Shown in pieces: positions 41,890 through 51,219 of a stretch of DNA of 64,000 bases (position 1 is the stretch's first letter; each line of letters starts with the position of its first letter). The notes beneath the pieces were generated by a model. The model saw only the letters and a program-made list of their open reading frames with translations. It was not told the origin of the DNA and did no database searches. Origin of the DNA: CAJINA01 sp964647585 (GTDB lineage: Bacteria; Desulfobacterota; Desulfobacteria; Desulfobacterales; CAJINA01); contig CAZYGG010000008.1 of the NCBI GenBank assembly GCA_964647585.1, positions 20,924 through 84,923 on the forward strand, written 5' to 3'. The position numbers and the translations under genes are program-made.

Positions 41890-43077
41890 ATGGAACCGAT
41901 CAAAATTGCCGAGAACATATACAGCGTCGGCGTGAACGACTGGAATATCCGTGATTTTCACGGCTACTCGACCCACCTGGGTACCAGCTATAACGCCTTT
42001 TTAATTCTGGACGAAAAGAATGTTCTCATTGATACCGTCAAAGAAGGCTTTTCCAAGGAACTGATCAGCAACATTGCCAATATTATCGATCCGCAAGAGA
42101 TCGACATCGTCATCAGCAACCACACGGAAATGGACCACACCGGCTCCCTGCCGCATGTGATGCACCGGGTCGGCGAACAAAAACCGCTCTACTGCTCCAA
42201 AATGGGGCTGAAGAACCTGCAGCGCCATTTTCCCAACAATTGGAATTATCATGCCGTTGAAAATGGGGAAACGCTCAACATCGGCAAGCGGACCCTGACA
42301 TTCATGGAAACCCGGATGCTCCACTGGCCGGACAGCATGTTCACGTATTTGAACGAAGACAAGATCCTGTTCTCCAGCGATGCTTTCGGGCAGCACTATG
42401 CCGGCAACGAGGTCTTCGACGATCAAACCGAAGACGCCATCATGCTGCATGCCAAGAAGTATTTTGCCAACATCCTGATGCTCTATTCGAAAAAAACCAT
42501 CAAGCTGATCAACAAGGTCGTCGAGATGGGGCTCGAGCTTGACATGATTTGCCCGGATCACGGGATCATCTGGCGCGAGGATCCGAGCCGGATCATCAAT
42601 GCCTACGCCCGCTGGTGCGAGGCCGAACCGGAAAAAAGGGCGGTCGTGATCTATGACACCATGTGGCACAGCACTGAAAAAATGGCCAATGCCATCGTGG
42701 CTGGCCTCTACGATGCCGGGGTGGAAGCCCGCCCGTTTAATATCCGCAAATCGGATCGTAGCGACATCATGACCGAAGTGCTGGACGCCAAGGCCATCGT
42801 GGTGGGTTCACCGACTCTGAACAACCAGATGTTTCCGAGTGTGGCCGATATGCTAACCTATATGAAGGGGCTCAAACCCCAGAACAAGATCGGGGCCGCC
42901 TTCGGGTCCTACGGCTGGAGCGGGGAATCCGTCAAGTACGTGACCAAGGAGCTGGAGGACATGAAGTTCGATATACCGGTCAAGGGCCTCAAGGTCCAGT
43001 ACGTACCGGGCGAAGATGCCATCGGGCAGTGTGTGGACTTCGGCCGGGAAATTGGCAAGGCCGTAATGGCCGCCTAA
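41890..43077 (+). CDS. roo: Flavo-diiron protein, rubredoxin:oxygen oxidoreductase
   Basis: A 395-residue A-type flavo-diiron protein. The N-terminal beta-lactamase-like domain has the diiron motif HTEMDHTG (H-x-E-x-D-H), FSSDAFGQHYAGNEVF and the later CPDHGIIWR histidine. The C-terminal flavodoxin domain (from about 250) has YDTMWHSTEKMA and FGSYGWSGESVKYV. It reduces O2 to water (or NO to N2O) with rubredoxin electrons in the cytoplasm. The rubredoxin gene is immediately upstream, supporting the oxygen-reductase role. A rho-independent terminator follows. Confidence 0.95.
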   Translation: MEPIKIAENIYSVGVNDWNIRDFHGYSTHLGTSYNAFLILDEKNVLIDTVKEGFSKELISNIANIIDPQEIDIVISNHTEMDHTGSLPHVMHRVGEQKPLYCSKMGLKNLQRHFPNNWNYHAVENGETLNIGKRTLTFMETRMLHWPDSMFTYLNEDKILFSSDAFGQHYAGNEVFDDQTEDAIMLHAKKYFANILMLYSKKTIKLINKVVEMGLELDMICPDHGIIWREDPSRIINAYARWCEAEPEKRAVVIYDTMWHSTEKMANAIVAGLYDAGVEARPFNIRKSDRSDIMTEVLDAKAIVVGSPTLNNQMFPSVADMLTYMKGLKPQNKIGAAFGSYGWSGESVKYVTKELEDMKFDIPVKGLKVQYVPGEDAIGQCVDFGREIGKAVMAA

Positions 43078-43098
43078 CAATGGGATTGTAGAATCCAG

Positions 43099-43143
43099 AA
43101 GGCATGGTGCGTCATTCACTATCTGAAACGCCATGCCTTTTTT
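43099..43143 (+). terminator. Rho-independent terminator after the flavo-diiron gene
   Basis: AAGGCATGG pairs with CCATGCCTT around a 23-nt loop and is followed by TTTTT. It separates the flavo-diiron gene from the ferredoxin gene 15 bp later. Confidence 0.8.
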
Positions 43144-43157
43144 ATGCGGAGATAATC

Positions 43158-43346
43158 ATGAAAAAGCCGTTTGTTGATATGGCGGCCTGCACCCTCTGCG
43201 GCGGCTGCATCGAGGTCTGCCCGCAGGTGTTTTCGGAAAATGAATTCGGTCATATTGAAGTGGCCGACATGGACACGTACCCCGAAGATGAGGTCAACGA
43301 GGCCATCAAGTACTGTCCGGAAGACTGCATTATCTGGGAGGAGTAA
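43158..43346 (+). CDS. Small single-cluster ferredoxin (62 aa)
   Basis: Sixty-two residues. CTLCGGCIEVCPQVF gives C-x2-C-x2-C-x3-CP, with CPEDC near the C-terminus, as in monocluster [4Fe-4S] ferredoxins of sulfate reducers. The acidic surface (DMDTYPEDEVNE) is usual. CGGAGAT precedes the ATG. It is followed 2 bp later by a DsrE-like gene. It carries low-potential electrons; partner not known. Confidence 0.93.
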   Translation: MKKPFVDMAACTLCGGCIEVCPQVFSENEFGHIEVADMDTYPEDEVNEAIKYCPEDCIIWEE

Positions 43347-43348
43347 GC

Positions 43349-43708
43349 ATGCATACCGAGTCAAAGAGGGCCGCCCTGTTTGTGTTCAACGGCGACCCCA
43401 TGTGTTTCATCCACGTCCTGCTCAACGGCCTTGACCTGGCGGAAAACGGCTATGACGTAAAACTGGTCATCGAAGGTTCGGCAACAAAATTGATCCCCGG
43501 CCTGGACGAAACCGGCAACCCGCAGCACCGCCTGTGGCAGAGCGTAAAAGAAAAAGGCCTGGTGGAAGGCGTCTGCAAGGCCTGCGCCACCAAGACGGGC
43601 GTGCTGGATGCCTGCGAGCAGCAGGGCCTGAGCCTGCTCGGCGATATGTCCGGACACCCGGCCATGTCCGCCTACCTGGATAGAGGCTTCGATCTGATTA
43701 CTTTCTAG
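43349..43708 (+). CDS. DsrE-family protein
   Basis: A 119-residue DsrE/F-like fold protein: RAALFVFNGDPMCFIHVLLNGLDLAENGYDVKLVIEG opens it, followed by VKEKGLVEGVCKACATKTGVLDACEQQGLSLLGDMSGHPAMSAYLDRG. Four cysteines include CKAC, which might carry a persulfide. DsrE relatives take part in cytoplasmic sulfur transfer, but solo members like this are uncharacterised. Its ribosome-binding site (GGGAGGAG) lies in the ferredoxin end, so the pair is cotranscribed. A 91-bp repeat follows. Confidence 0.86.
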   Translation: MHTESKRAALFVFNGDPMCFIHVLLNGLDLAENGYDVKLVIEGSATKLIPGLDETGNPQHRLWQSVKEKGLVEGVCKACATKTGVLDACEQQGLSLLGDMSGHPAMSAYLDRGFDLITF

Positions 43709-43726
43709 AAATGTTTTCCGATGTTA

Positions 43727-43817
43727 TGTCACTCTGAGCGGAGCGAAGAGTCTCCCACATGCACAGGCTACCTTTCATCGAAGGGGATTCTTCGTCGCTA
43801 CGCTCCTCAGAATGACA
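43727..43817. repeat. 91-bp TGTCA/TGACA palindromic repeat, copy 4
   Basis: Exactly 91 bp, begins TGTCACTCTGAGCGGAGCGA, ends CTCCTCAGAATGACA. Follows the DsrE-like gene. Confidence 0.9.
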
Positions 43818-43897
43818 GATAGGCATGTCAGAACAATATTTTGACGATAGTTATAATTTGATTTTCCCTTCAACCTTCAACCTTCCACCGGAACACT

Positions 43898-44560
43898 ATG
43901 CATAACCGGGCGCTTAAAAAAATGGTGCGGGAACTGCTGCTCCGGGAAGAGATGGATGCGGTGCTCGGACAGCTGTATACCCTGAACTTGCGCCGGGTCA
44001 TTAATCCCCTGTTCTCGTTTTTCTGCAGCGGGGATGAGCTGCTGCGCTGGCGGGCCATCACGGCCGCCGGTGCGATCATCTCTAAAATGGCCCAGCGGAG
44101 GGTCGAAGACGCCCGGGTCATGATGCGGCGGCTCATGTGGACCCTTAACGACGAGTCAGGCGGCATCGGCTGGGGCTCGCCCGAGGCCATGGGTGAAACC
44201 ATGGCCCGCAGCGCCGTACTTACCAAAGAGTATGCCGCCATACTTGCCTCCTACCTGAATCCCGCCGGCAATTATCTTGAACATGAAATACTGCAGCGCG
44301 GCGTATTGTGGGGGGCCAGCCGACTGGCCCGCCGCCGCGGAGCCGCAGCCGCAAGGACAGCGCCCTTTCTGGGGGCCTTCATGGAATCAGACGATCCCGT
44401 TCACCGGGGACTGGCAGCCCGGTGCGCCCGGGCACTGGCGCCATTCGCCGCCGTCCCGATCCCGCAGCATATTCTCGAAGATGAGACTATCATCAGGCTT
44501 TACTCCGACGAAAAGTTCCTGGATATCCCCATATGCAGACTGGCCACCGACGATATCTAA
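43898..44560 (+). CDS. DVU0298-like HEAT-repeat-type protein
   Basis: A 220-residue helical protein. RRVINPLFSFFCSGDELLRWRAITAAGAIISKMA and VMMRRLMWTLNDESGGIGWGSPEAMGETMAR are hallmarks I associate with the DVU0298 family of deltaproteobacteria. The alternating helices (HRGLAARCARALAPFA) look like HEAT repeats. No catalytic motif; perhaps a protein-binding scaffold. The ribosome-binding site is weak (CCGGAACACT). Flanked by two repeats, so not clearly in an operon. Confidence 0.78.
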   Translation: MHNRALKKMVRELLLREEMDAVLGQLYTLNLRRVINPLFSFFCSGDELLRWRAITAAGAIISKMAQRRVEDARVMMRRLMWTLNDESGGIGWGSPEAMGETMARSAVLTKEYAAILASYLNPAGNYLEHEILQRGVLWGASRLARRRGAAAARTAPFLGAFMESDDPVHRGLAARCARALAPFAAVPIPQHILEDETIIRLYSDEKFLDIPICRLATDDI

Positions 44561-44650
44561 AATGAATTCAAATCTTAAAACAACCGATCACACCTTCGAC
44601 CTGACCAACATTAGAAGCGGTTGAAAAATTTGAGTATATAGAGTATTTAG

Positions 44651-44817
44651 AACCCATCTCAAAGAACGGATTTTGGTTCCCCGCAAAAAGCGCGCGGGAT
44701 CTGTGACAAAATACGGCGGCCACGAATATCAAACCGGAGGAATACTCCAGTATTTCGAGAATTTGATATGAGCGCCCAACGCCGAGTTGGGGCCAAAAGA
44801 CTTTTTTGAGATGGGTT
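44651..44817. repeat. Long hairpin repeat, family H copy 2 (167 bp)
   Basis: Ends are AACCCATCTCAAA at the left and TTTTTTGAGATGGGTT at the right, with a centre GGAATACTCCAGTATTTC. It is collinear in reverse with the element at 3587-3734 and shares its right arm (GCCCAACG.., TTTTTTGAGATGGGTT) with 55450-55526. The next gene's ribosome-binding site lies just after it. Confidence 0.8.
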
Positions 44818-44855
44818 ATAATCAGGCTACGGAAGCAAACCCGGAGGATGTGAAA

Positions 44856-46235
44856 GTGGGAAAAAGCCAGACGACCTTGAAGCTTGTGTGTGTGTTTCTG
44901 ATCATTTTGTCAGCCGCCGTTCAAGTAAAATCAGCCCAAGCCGGTGAACCGGCTATCCAGGGCCCCCTGTCGCTGGCCGAAGCCATCGCCATCGCCAACA
45001 AGGGCAACTTCGACCTGGCCATGGCTGCCCACCGCATCGAAAGTGCCGCAGCCGTCATCAAAAAGGCCCAATCGGCGTTCTACCCCCTGGTGGGGATATC
45101 CCTTGAATACATGCAGGCAGACGCACCGTCCCAGTATCTCTTCAAGACCATCGATCAACGCAAATTTGAACCAGGCACCGACTTTAACCAGCCCGGCTGG
45201 TTTGAAAACTGGGAAACCGGCGCCGTGGCCGAATTGAACCTTTACAACGGCAACCGGGACCGGCTCGGTGTCCAGATAGCTGAATCGGAAAAAAAATACC
45301 GGCAATCCGCCCGCAATGAGATCGCCAACGGCATCCGGATGGCGGTTATCCAAGCCTGGTATAACATTCTCGCCAGTGGTGACTACGTGGATATCTCCAA
45401 TGAATCCCTGGAAACCATTGCCGCCCAGTTTGATATTATGAAGGTCCGTTACCGGGCCGGCGGCGCCCTTAAATCGGACCTGCTTCGCCTGGAAGTAAGG
45501 CTGGCCCTGGCCAAAGAAGAGGTGGTGCGCAGCAAGAATCGCCTGGAAATTTCCAAGACGGCGCTGGCCGGCGCCATGGGGCTCGATCCGGATATCAAAC
45601 TGGAATTGAAAGAAGAGTCCAGTGTCCCTTTGATGGTCCCCCCAACGTATGACGAAGGCCTGACCATGGCGCTCTCCCTGCGGCCGGAAATCCGAAAAAT
45701 TCGGGAAAAGGTATTTCAGGCCGAAAAAGCCATGTCCCTGGCAAAAAGCGAATATATACCGACGTTGGATTTCAAAACCCGTTACTGGATGGACGATCCG
45801 GATGGGAGTTTCAGCACCGACCGGGATAACTGGATGGCCGGCGTGGTTTTGACCTGGGCCCTGTTTTCAGGGTTCTCAACCGATGCCCAGGTAAAAGAAG
45901 CCACGGCCGGGCTGAACGAGGCGCTGGCCGCGGACCGCAAAACGCTGCTGGCAGTAAAAACCGACGTTAAAACCGCCTACCTGCTCCTCAAGGAGGCCGG
46001 AGAGAGACTGGCTGTCACGGAGAAAAGTGTTGAAAGTGCCAACGAGTCCTTTGAACTGGTCCGGCAGCAGTACCTGGGCGGCAGTGCGGATATCACCCGC
46101 TATCTGGACAGTGAACTGGCTCGCAACCGGTCACGGATTCATACCGCCACGGCTTATTACGACAAAGAAAAATCAAGAGCCGATGTCTGCCGGGCCATTG
46201 CCTGCTGGGAAAACGACAAACCCATCGAAGAATAG
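44856..46235 (+). CDS. TolC-family outer-membrane efflux channel
   Basis: About 459 residues from the GTG at 44856, chosen because GGAGG lies eight bases upstream. Residues 1 to about 30 are a signal peptide (VCVFLIILSAAVQVKSAQA). Two homologous halves rich in coiled-coil helices follow: GPLSLAEAIAIANKGNFDLAMAAHRIESA and ALSLRPEIRKIREKVFQAEKAMSLAKSEYIPTLDF, the usual TolC pattern with the internal repeat. It forms the outer-membrane exit duct for the RND system encoded next. The order duct, adaptor, pump on one strand supports an operon. Confidence 0.93.
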   Translation: MGKSQTTLKLVCVFLIILSAAVQVKSAQAGEPAIQGPLSLAEAIAIANKGNFDLAMAAHRIESAAAVIKKAQSAFYPLVGISLEYMQADAPSQYLFKTIDQRKFEPGTDFNQPGWFENWETGAVAELNLYNGNRDRLGVQIAESEKKYRQSARNEIANGIRMAVIQAWYNILASGDYVDISNESLETIAAQFDIMKVRYRAGGALKSDLLRLEVRLALAKEEVVRSKNRLEISKTALAGAMGLDPDIKLELKEESSVPLMVPPTYDEGLTMALSLRPEIRKIREKVFQAEKAMSLAKSEYIPTLDFKTRYWMDDPDGSFSTDRDNWMAGVVLTWALFSGFSTDAQVKEATAGLNEALAADRKTLLAVKTDVKTAYLLLKEAGERLAVTEKSVESANESFELVRQQYLGGSADITRYLDSELARNRSRIHTATAYYDKEKSRADVCRAIACWENDKPIEE

Positions 46236-46253
46236 ATGCACTATAGCACCTAA

Positions 46254-46399
46254 CTCAACTTTCGGGGTTCGTGAAAGTTGAGGGGCATTATCGGGATCGA
46301 AATCACTATCAAAATCGTGTTCACAACGGCATTTCCAGAACCGATTTCGATACCGATAGCGATTTCGATTTCGATTTAAACTGAAACCCGAAAGTTGAG
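46254..46399. repeat. Palindromic repeat with CGATTT/CGATAC array (146 bp)
   Basis: CTCAACTTTCGGG (46254-46266) is the exact inverse of CCCGAAAGTTGAG (46387-46399). The interior has the hexamer-like run GATTTCGATACCGATAGCGA and related units, as at 2001-2132. Confidence 0.75.
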
Positions 46400-46421
46400 A
46401 CCGAATTAGGAGATAACTGCC

Positions 46422-47558
46422 ATGCGATTCACAGGTTACCCCCATATGGCAATCCTGCTTTTGTTTCTGGTGGCGTCGCCGGCCCTGTCCGGCTGCCAGG
46501 ACAGTGGAAAAATCCAGCCTGGAAAAACAGAGGCGGTATCCGACCGGGAAAAAGCACCGGCTCAAACCACCCAGGCGCAGATAGAAACAGTCCAGCGCTG
46601 GTTCGAAGCCTCCGGAACGGTCAGGCCCCGGACGGAAACCCGGATAGAGGCCCAGGTCACCGCCCAGGTTGTCACAGTCGCTGTCCGCCCCGGCACCCGG
46701 GTCACCAAGGGGCAGGTCCTGATCTCCCTGGACAACCGACAGCTTAAATCCCGGCTGGATCAGGCCCGCCAGGGTCTCAAGTCGACCCAGGCCTCCCGTA
46801 AACAGGCCCGCCAGGCGGTCATCTCCGCGGAGGCTGCCCACAGCCAGGCCGAGGCCAATTTCAAGCGGACGCAGACCTATTTTGAATCCAAGGCCGCCAC
46901 CCAGCAGGAAATGGAGAAGGCCCAGTCACTCTACAGCCAGGCGCAGGCCAACCTGGCCCGGGCCAAAGAAGCGTATACCGGCACCCTGGCCGGCATCAAG
47001 CAGGCCGAAGAAGTGGTCCGGGAAGCGGAAATTGCCATGGGATATACCCGCATCGCCGCCCCGGAAACCGGTGAAGTGTTAAAACGGCTGGTGGAACCCG
47101 GAGACCTGGCCCTGCCGGGTAAACCGCTGCTGGTTTTGCAGACAGCCGGCGCCTACCGGCTGGAAGCCCAGGTTCGGGAGGGGCTGATCGCCAAAGTCCG
47201 ACTGGGCATGCAACTGCCGGCGACCATCGTCACCCTGAAAAAAGAGGTGCAAACCAATGTGGAGGAAATCATTCCGTATGCAGATCCGCAGACCCGCACC
47301 TTCCTGGTGAAAGCAGCCCTGCCGCCCATCAGCGGCCTCTACCCGGGCATGTTCGGAAAACTGCGCATACCGGTCATGACTGAAAAAGTCGTTATCATTC
47401 CCGCGAACGCGCTGCGCAAGGTGGGCCAACTAGAGCTGGTTACCGTCAAGGAAGGCAATCGCTGGACCCGCCGTTATGTTAAAACCGGCCGCCGCATAGA
47501 CAGACACATTGAAGTCCTTTCCGGCCTTGCGGGTGATGAAACGATTGGTGTGAATTAG
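46422..47558 (+). CDS. RND efflux periplasmic adaptor lipoprotein (HlyD/MFP family)
   Basis: A 378-residue membrane-fusion protein. The N-terminus is a lipoprotein signal with lipobox LSGC (Cys at about 25). After it come a lipoyl-like domain split by a coiled-coil hairpin (QARQGLKSTQASRKQARQAV..EEVVREAEIAMGYTRIAAPETGEVLKRLVEPGDLALPG) and the beta-barrel (LEAQVREGLIAKVRLGMQLPATI..) leading to GLYPGMFGKLRIPV. It bridges the inner-membrane pump and TolC. AGGAGA precedes the ATG. The pump gene follows 279 bp downstream, after a repeat. Confidence 0.94.
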   Translation: MRFTGYPHMAILLLFLVASPALSGCQDSGKIQPGKTEAVSDREKAPAQTTQAQIETVQRWFEASGTVRPRTETRIEAQVTAQVVTVAVRPGTRVTKGQVLISLDNRQLKSRLDQARQGLKSTQASRKQARQAVISAEAAHSQAEANFKRTQTYFESKAATQQEMEKAQSLYSQAQANLARAKEAYTGTLAGIKQAEEVVREAEIAMGYTRIAAPETGEVLKRLVEPGDLALPGKPLLVLQTAGAYRLEAQVREGLIAKVRLGMQLPATIVTLKKEVQTNVEEIIPYADPQTRTFLVKAALPPISGLYPGMFGKLRIPVMTEKVVIIPANALRKVGQLELVTVKEGNRWTRRYVKTGRRIDRHIEVLSGLAGDETIGVN

Positions 47559-47579
47559 GGTGCCGGAAGCAAAAGAACA

Positions 47580-47755
47580 CCGAACATTCAACTTTGAACT
47601 TCGAACATCGAATAAGGATGCGCTTCGCTTAGTGTCATCATATGTCTTTACTTCAACATCTGATCGCCGCGAAAACTAAGATTGAATCTGGCCGCCGAAG
47701 GCGTACCTCCGTTCGATGTTCAATGTTGGGCGTTCGAAGTTGGATGTTAATGATG
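47580..47755. repeat. Inverted repeat of TTCGATGTTC-type units
   Basis: GAACATTCAACTTTGAAC..TTCGAACATCGAA at the left (about 47583-47612) is inverted in TTCGATGTTCAATGTTGG..GTTCGAAGTTGGATGTT at the right (about 47713-47750). Lies inside the efflux operon, between adaptor and pump. Confidence 0.65.
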
Positions 47756-47837
47756 AAATTTCTAACCTCTTTTCGACACTGCCGGGCAGCTTCAAACCGG
47801 TCCGGTGAGATGAAGGTATTTATAGAGGGTACAAAGC

Positions 47838-50800
47838 ATGTCTGACAACCAAAGCAAACCGGACGGTATTATCGCCGGTATCGTCCGTAAATTCCTATCC
47901 TCCCAGCTTTCCATTATTATGATTGTCACCGCCCTGTGTCTGGGCGCGGCGGCCATCCTGGCAACCCCTCGGGAGGAGGAGCCCCAGATCGTGGTCCCCA
48001 TGGCGGATATCTATGTCAAAGCCCCCGGTGCCACCCCGGCCGAGGTCGAAAAACTGGTGGCCACCCCTCTCGAACGCCTGCTCTGGCAGGTGGATGGCGT
48101 TGAATATGTTTATTCCATGTCCCGCCAGGATATGGCCATTGTCACCGTGCGTTTTTTCGTGGGCGAGGACCGGGAAAATTCACTGGTAAAACTTCACAAC
48201 CGCATCATGATGCACCAAGACCAGGTCGCCCCCATCGTAAAAGGGTGGGTAATAAAACCGGTGGAGATAGACGATGTGCCCATTGTCAACCTCACGCTCT
48301 ATTCCGACCGGTACGATGATTACCAGCTGCACCGTATCGGTGAGGAAGTTCTCGCGCGGCTGGCCCATGTGGAAAACATCTCCCGCACCGAGGTGTACGG
48401 CGGCCGTAAAAGAGAGATCCGGGTGGAACTGCTCCCGGAGAAATTGTCCGGTTTCGGCATCTCCCTGCCCGAAGTCCGGCGGGCCCTGCAGGGCGCAGAC
48501 TCGTCGGTGACCGCCGGCGTCTTTTCGCAATCCAACCGGGAAGTAACCGTTTCCGGCAATGCGTTCCTGGCTTCCGCTGACGATGTCGCCCGGCTGGTGG
48601 TTGGTGTGCAGCACCAGCGCCCTGTCTACCTCAAAGATATTGCCAGAATCATCGACGGGCCCCAGGAAGCCGTCAATTACTCCCGGATCGGGTTCTCGCA
48701 CCATTACCGGCAGAGGCACGGCCTGGAGGACACCCCGGCCCGCTACCCGGCCATTACCCTGGCCATTTCCAAGAAAAAAGGTACCAACGCGGTACGGGTG
48801 GCAGAGGAAGTGCTGGACCGCATCGCCGAACTCCAGAAGGAAATTATCCCGGACGGGGTCCATGTGGAAGTGACCCGCAACTACGGGGAAACCGCCCGGC
48901 AGAAAGTGAACGAGCTGCTCAGTTCCCTGGCATTTGCCATTGCCGCGGTGGTGATCCTGCTTTCTATCACGCTGGGATGGCGTGAGGCCCTGGTGGTGGC
49001 CCTGGCCGTCCCCATCAGCTTTTCCCTGGCCCTGTTCGTAAATTTTCTTTTCGGCTATACCATCAACCGGGTGACGCTTTTCGCCCTGATTCTCTCTCTG
49101 GGGCTGGTGGTGGATGATCCCATCACCAATGTGGACAATATCCAGCGACACATAAAAATGGGCCTGCGCAAACCGGTGGACGCGACCCTTTTTGCCGTCA
49201 GCGAAGTGCTGCCGCCGGTCATCATGTCTACCCTGGCCATCATCGTCTCGTTTACCCCCCTGTTTTTCATCACCGGCATGATGGGCCCCTACATGGCCCC
49301 CATGGCCTCCAACGTACCCCTGACGGTGATTTTCTCTACCTTTTGCGCCCTCACCATTGTGCCCTGGTTCAGTCACCTGCTGCTGCGCAAGCTCAAACCC
49401 GCCGGCACGGCTTCGGCTGAAGAGCGGGCCGCAAAAATGAAAAACAGCCCCATCCACAGGCTTTACCGAAAACTGATCAGCCCGTTCCTCGATTCGCGCA
49501 AAAAACGCTACCTGCTGCTGGCGACGGTCCTGGGCCTGCTGCTGATTTCCATGAGCCTGGCCCTGTTGCGCCTGGTCCCCCTGAAACTGCTGCCGTTTGA
49601 CAACAAGAATGAATTCCAGATCGTACTGGACCTGCCGGAGGGCACGCCGCTGGAAGCCACCGACGCGGTTGTCAGACGCTTCGAGGCCTATCTGGAAACC
49701 GTCCCGGAAGTGACCAATTTCGTCACCTATGCGGGGTTTGCCTCCCCCATGGATTTCAACGGAATGGTTCGGCACTATTTCCTGCGCAAGGCGGGCAACG
49801 TGGCCGACATTCGCGTAAACCTCGCCGACAAGGACGATCGGGCTCAGCAGAGCCACGCCCTGGTGCTGCGCCTGCGCAAGGATCTGGAAGCGATTGCCGC
49901 GGCCAGCGGGGCGGCGCTGAAAATCGTTGAGACACCGCCGGGCCCCCCGGTGCTTTCCACCCTGTCGGCCGAAATATACGGCAGCATGGATCAAAGCTAC
50001 AGCCACCTGACCGCCGGGGCGGCCCATATACGCAAGATAATGGCTACGGAACCATTCGTGGTCGATATCGATGACTCCGTCGAAACCGCAAGGTCCCGGA
50101 TCAATTTTGTGCTGGACAAAGAGAAAGCCGCCCTGCACAGCATCTCCACCCAGGCAGTCAACCAGACCCTGCACATGGCCGTCAGCGGAGATACCCCGGC
50201 CACGATGCACCTGCCCGGCGAACGACAACCGCTGATGGTCAAGACGGTCCTGCCCGTTGACCAACGCAGCGGGGTTTCTTTTCTCGCCCAGATACCGCTC
50301 AAGACAGCCACGGGTGCCATGCTCCCCCTGGCGGAACTGGTCAAACCGGAAATGGTTCCCGTCGAGCAGACCATCTATCATAAAAATATGAAAAGGGTGG
50401 TATTTGTCACTGCGGAAATGGCCGGCCGCGCCCCGGCTGAAGCTGTTTTGGACATACAGGCCAAATTGAAGAAAGACCCGCTCCCCGCAGGGTTGCAGGC
50501 CCAGTGGGCCGGTGAGGGCGAATGGAAAATTACCATACGGGTTTTCCGGGATATGGGACTTGCGTTTGCGGCGGCCATGCTGGGTATCTACATCCTGCTG
50601 ATCATCGATACCGGGTCCTTCTTCATGCCGCTTTTGATCATGATGGCCATTCCCCTGACCCTGCTGGGAATCATGCCCGGTTTCTGGCTGCTTAACCTTT
50701 TCACCGCCGAAAGCGTGGGCGGGTTTGCCAATCCGGTTTTCTTCACCGCCACCAGCATGATCGGCATGATCGCCCTGGGCGGAATTGTGATCCGGAATTC

Positions 50801-51107
50801 ACTGGTTCTGATTGAATTTATCCAGGACGCGGTAGCTCAGGGTCTGGGTTTCAGGGAGGCGATCCTGCAGAGCGGCGCCATTCGCATGCGGCCGATCCTG
50901 CTCACCGCCGCCACTACCGCCATCGGGGCCTGGCCCATCACCCTGGACCCGGTCTTTTCCGGCCTGGCCTGGGCGCTGATCTTCGGCCTGCTGGCCTCCA
51001 CGGTCTTTACCCTGCTGGTGGTGCCGGTCACCTATTTTGCCCTGTACCGGCGCCAGTTTGAAAGGACGGCTTCGTCCCTCCCAACCGGGGAAAAAGACCT
51101 GGCGTAA
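47838..51107 (+). CDS. RND efflux pump, inner-membrane transporter (AcrB/MdtB-like)
   Basis: A 1089-residue RND permease. One transmembrane helix near the N-terminus (IIMIVTALCLGAAAIL), a periplasmic porter region (PGATPAEVEKLVATPLERLLWQVDGVEYVYS), then helices 2-6 with LSLGLVVDDPITNVDNIQRH, where the proton-relay Asp pair is found. A second half repeats the layout, ending LLVVPVTYFALYRR. GLVVDDPITNVDN (rather than VDDAIVVVEN) is a slight variant. It exports hydrophobic compounds or metals using proton motive force with the adaptor and TolC-like duct; the substrate cannot be told. No regulator gene is adjacent. Confidence 0.94.
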   Translation: MSDNQSKPDGIIAGIVRKFLSSQLSIIMIVTALCLGAAAILATPREEEPQIVVPMADIYVKAPGATPAEVEKLVATPLERLLWQVDGVEYVYSMSRQDMAIVTVRFFVGEDRENSLVKLHNRIMMHQDQVAPIVKGWVIKPVEIDDVPIVNLTLYSDRYDDYQLHRIGEEVLARLAHVENISRTEVYGGRKREIRVELLPEKLSGFGISLPEVRRALQGADSSVTAGVFSQSNREVTVSGNAFLASADDVARLVVGVQHQRPVYLKDIARIIDGPQEAVNYSRIGFSHHYRQRHGLEDTPARYPAITLAISKKKGTNAVRVAEEVLDRIAELQKEIIPDGVHVEVTRNYGETARQKVNELLSSLAFAIAAVVILLSITLGWREALVVALAVPISFSLALFVNFLFGYTINRVTLFALILSLGLVVDDPITNVDNIQRHIKMGLRKPVDATLFAVSEVLPPVIMSTLAIIVSFTPLFFITGMMGPYMAPMASNVPLTVIFSTFCALTIVPWFSHLLLRKLKPAGTASAEERAAKMKNSPIHRLYRKLISPFLDSRKKRYLLLATVLGLLLISMSLALLRLVPLKLLPFDNKNEFQIVLDLPEGTPLEATDAVVRRFEAYLETVPEVTNFVTYAGFASPMDFNGMVRHYFLRKAGNVADIRVNLADKDDRAQQSHALVLRLRKDLEAIAAASGAALKIVETPPGPPVLSTLSAEIYGSMDQSYSHLTAGAAHIRKIMATEPFVVDIDDSVETARSRINFVLDKEKAALHSISTQAVNQTLHMAVSGDTPATMHLPGERQPLMVKTVLPVDQRSGVSFLAQIPLKTATGAMLPLAELVKPEMVPVEQTIYHKNMKRVVFVTAEMAGRAPAEAVLDIQAKLKKDPLPAGLQAQWAGEGEWKITIRVFRDMGLAFAAAMLGIYILLIIDTGSFFMPLLIMMAIPLTLLGIMPGFWLLNLFTAESVGGFANPVFFTATSMIGMIALGGIVIRNSLVLIEFIQDAVAQGLGFREAILQSGAIRMRPILLTAATTAIGAWPITLDPVFSGLAWALIFGLLASTVFTLLVVPVTYFALYRRQFERTASSLPTGEKDLA

Positions 51108-51219
51108 TGCTCCTCAAACATTGCTGGACGATTTTCTCCCCGAATCGGTAGAACCTCGCCGGGTCCTACACCATAGGAGGAGGATTTATAGCGATTGTCA
51201 TAAGGACGTTCCGTTATTT

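Noticed and set aside
48180..50381. 733-codon minus-strand frame opposite the RND pump
   Set aside because: Antisense shadow of a high-GC coding region; no start signal and histidine/glycine-rich nonsense composition.
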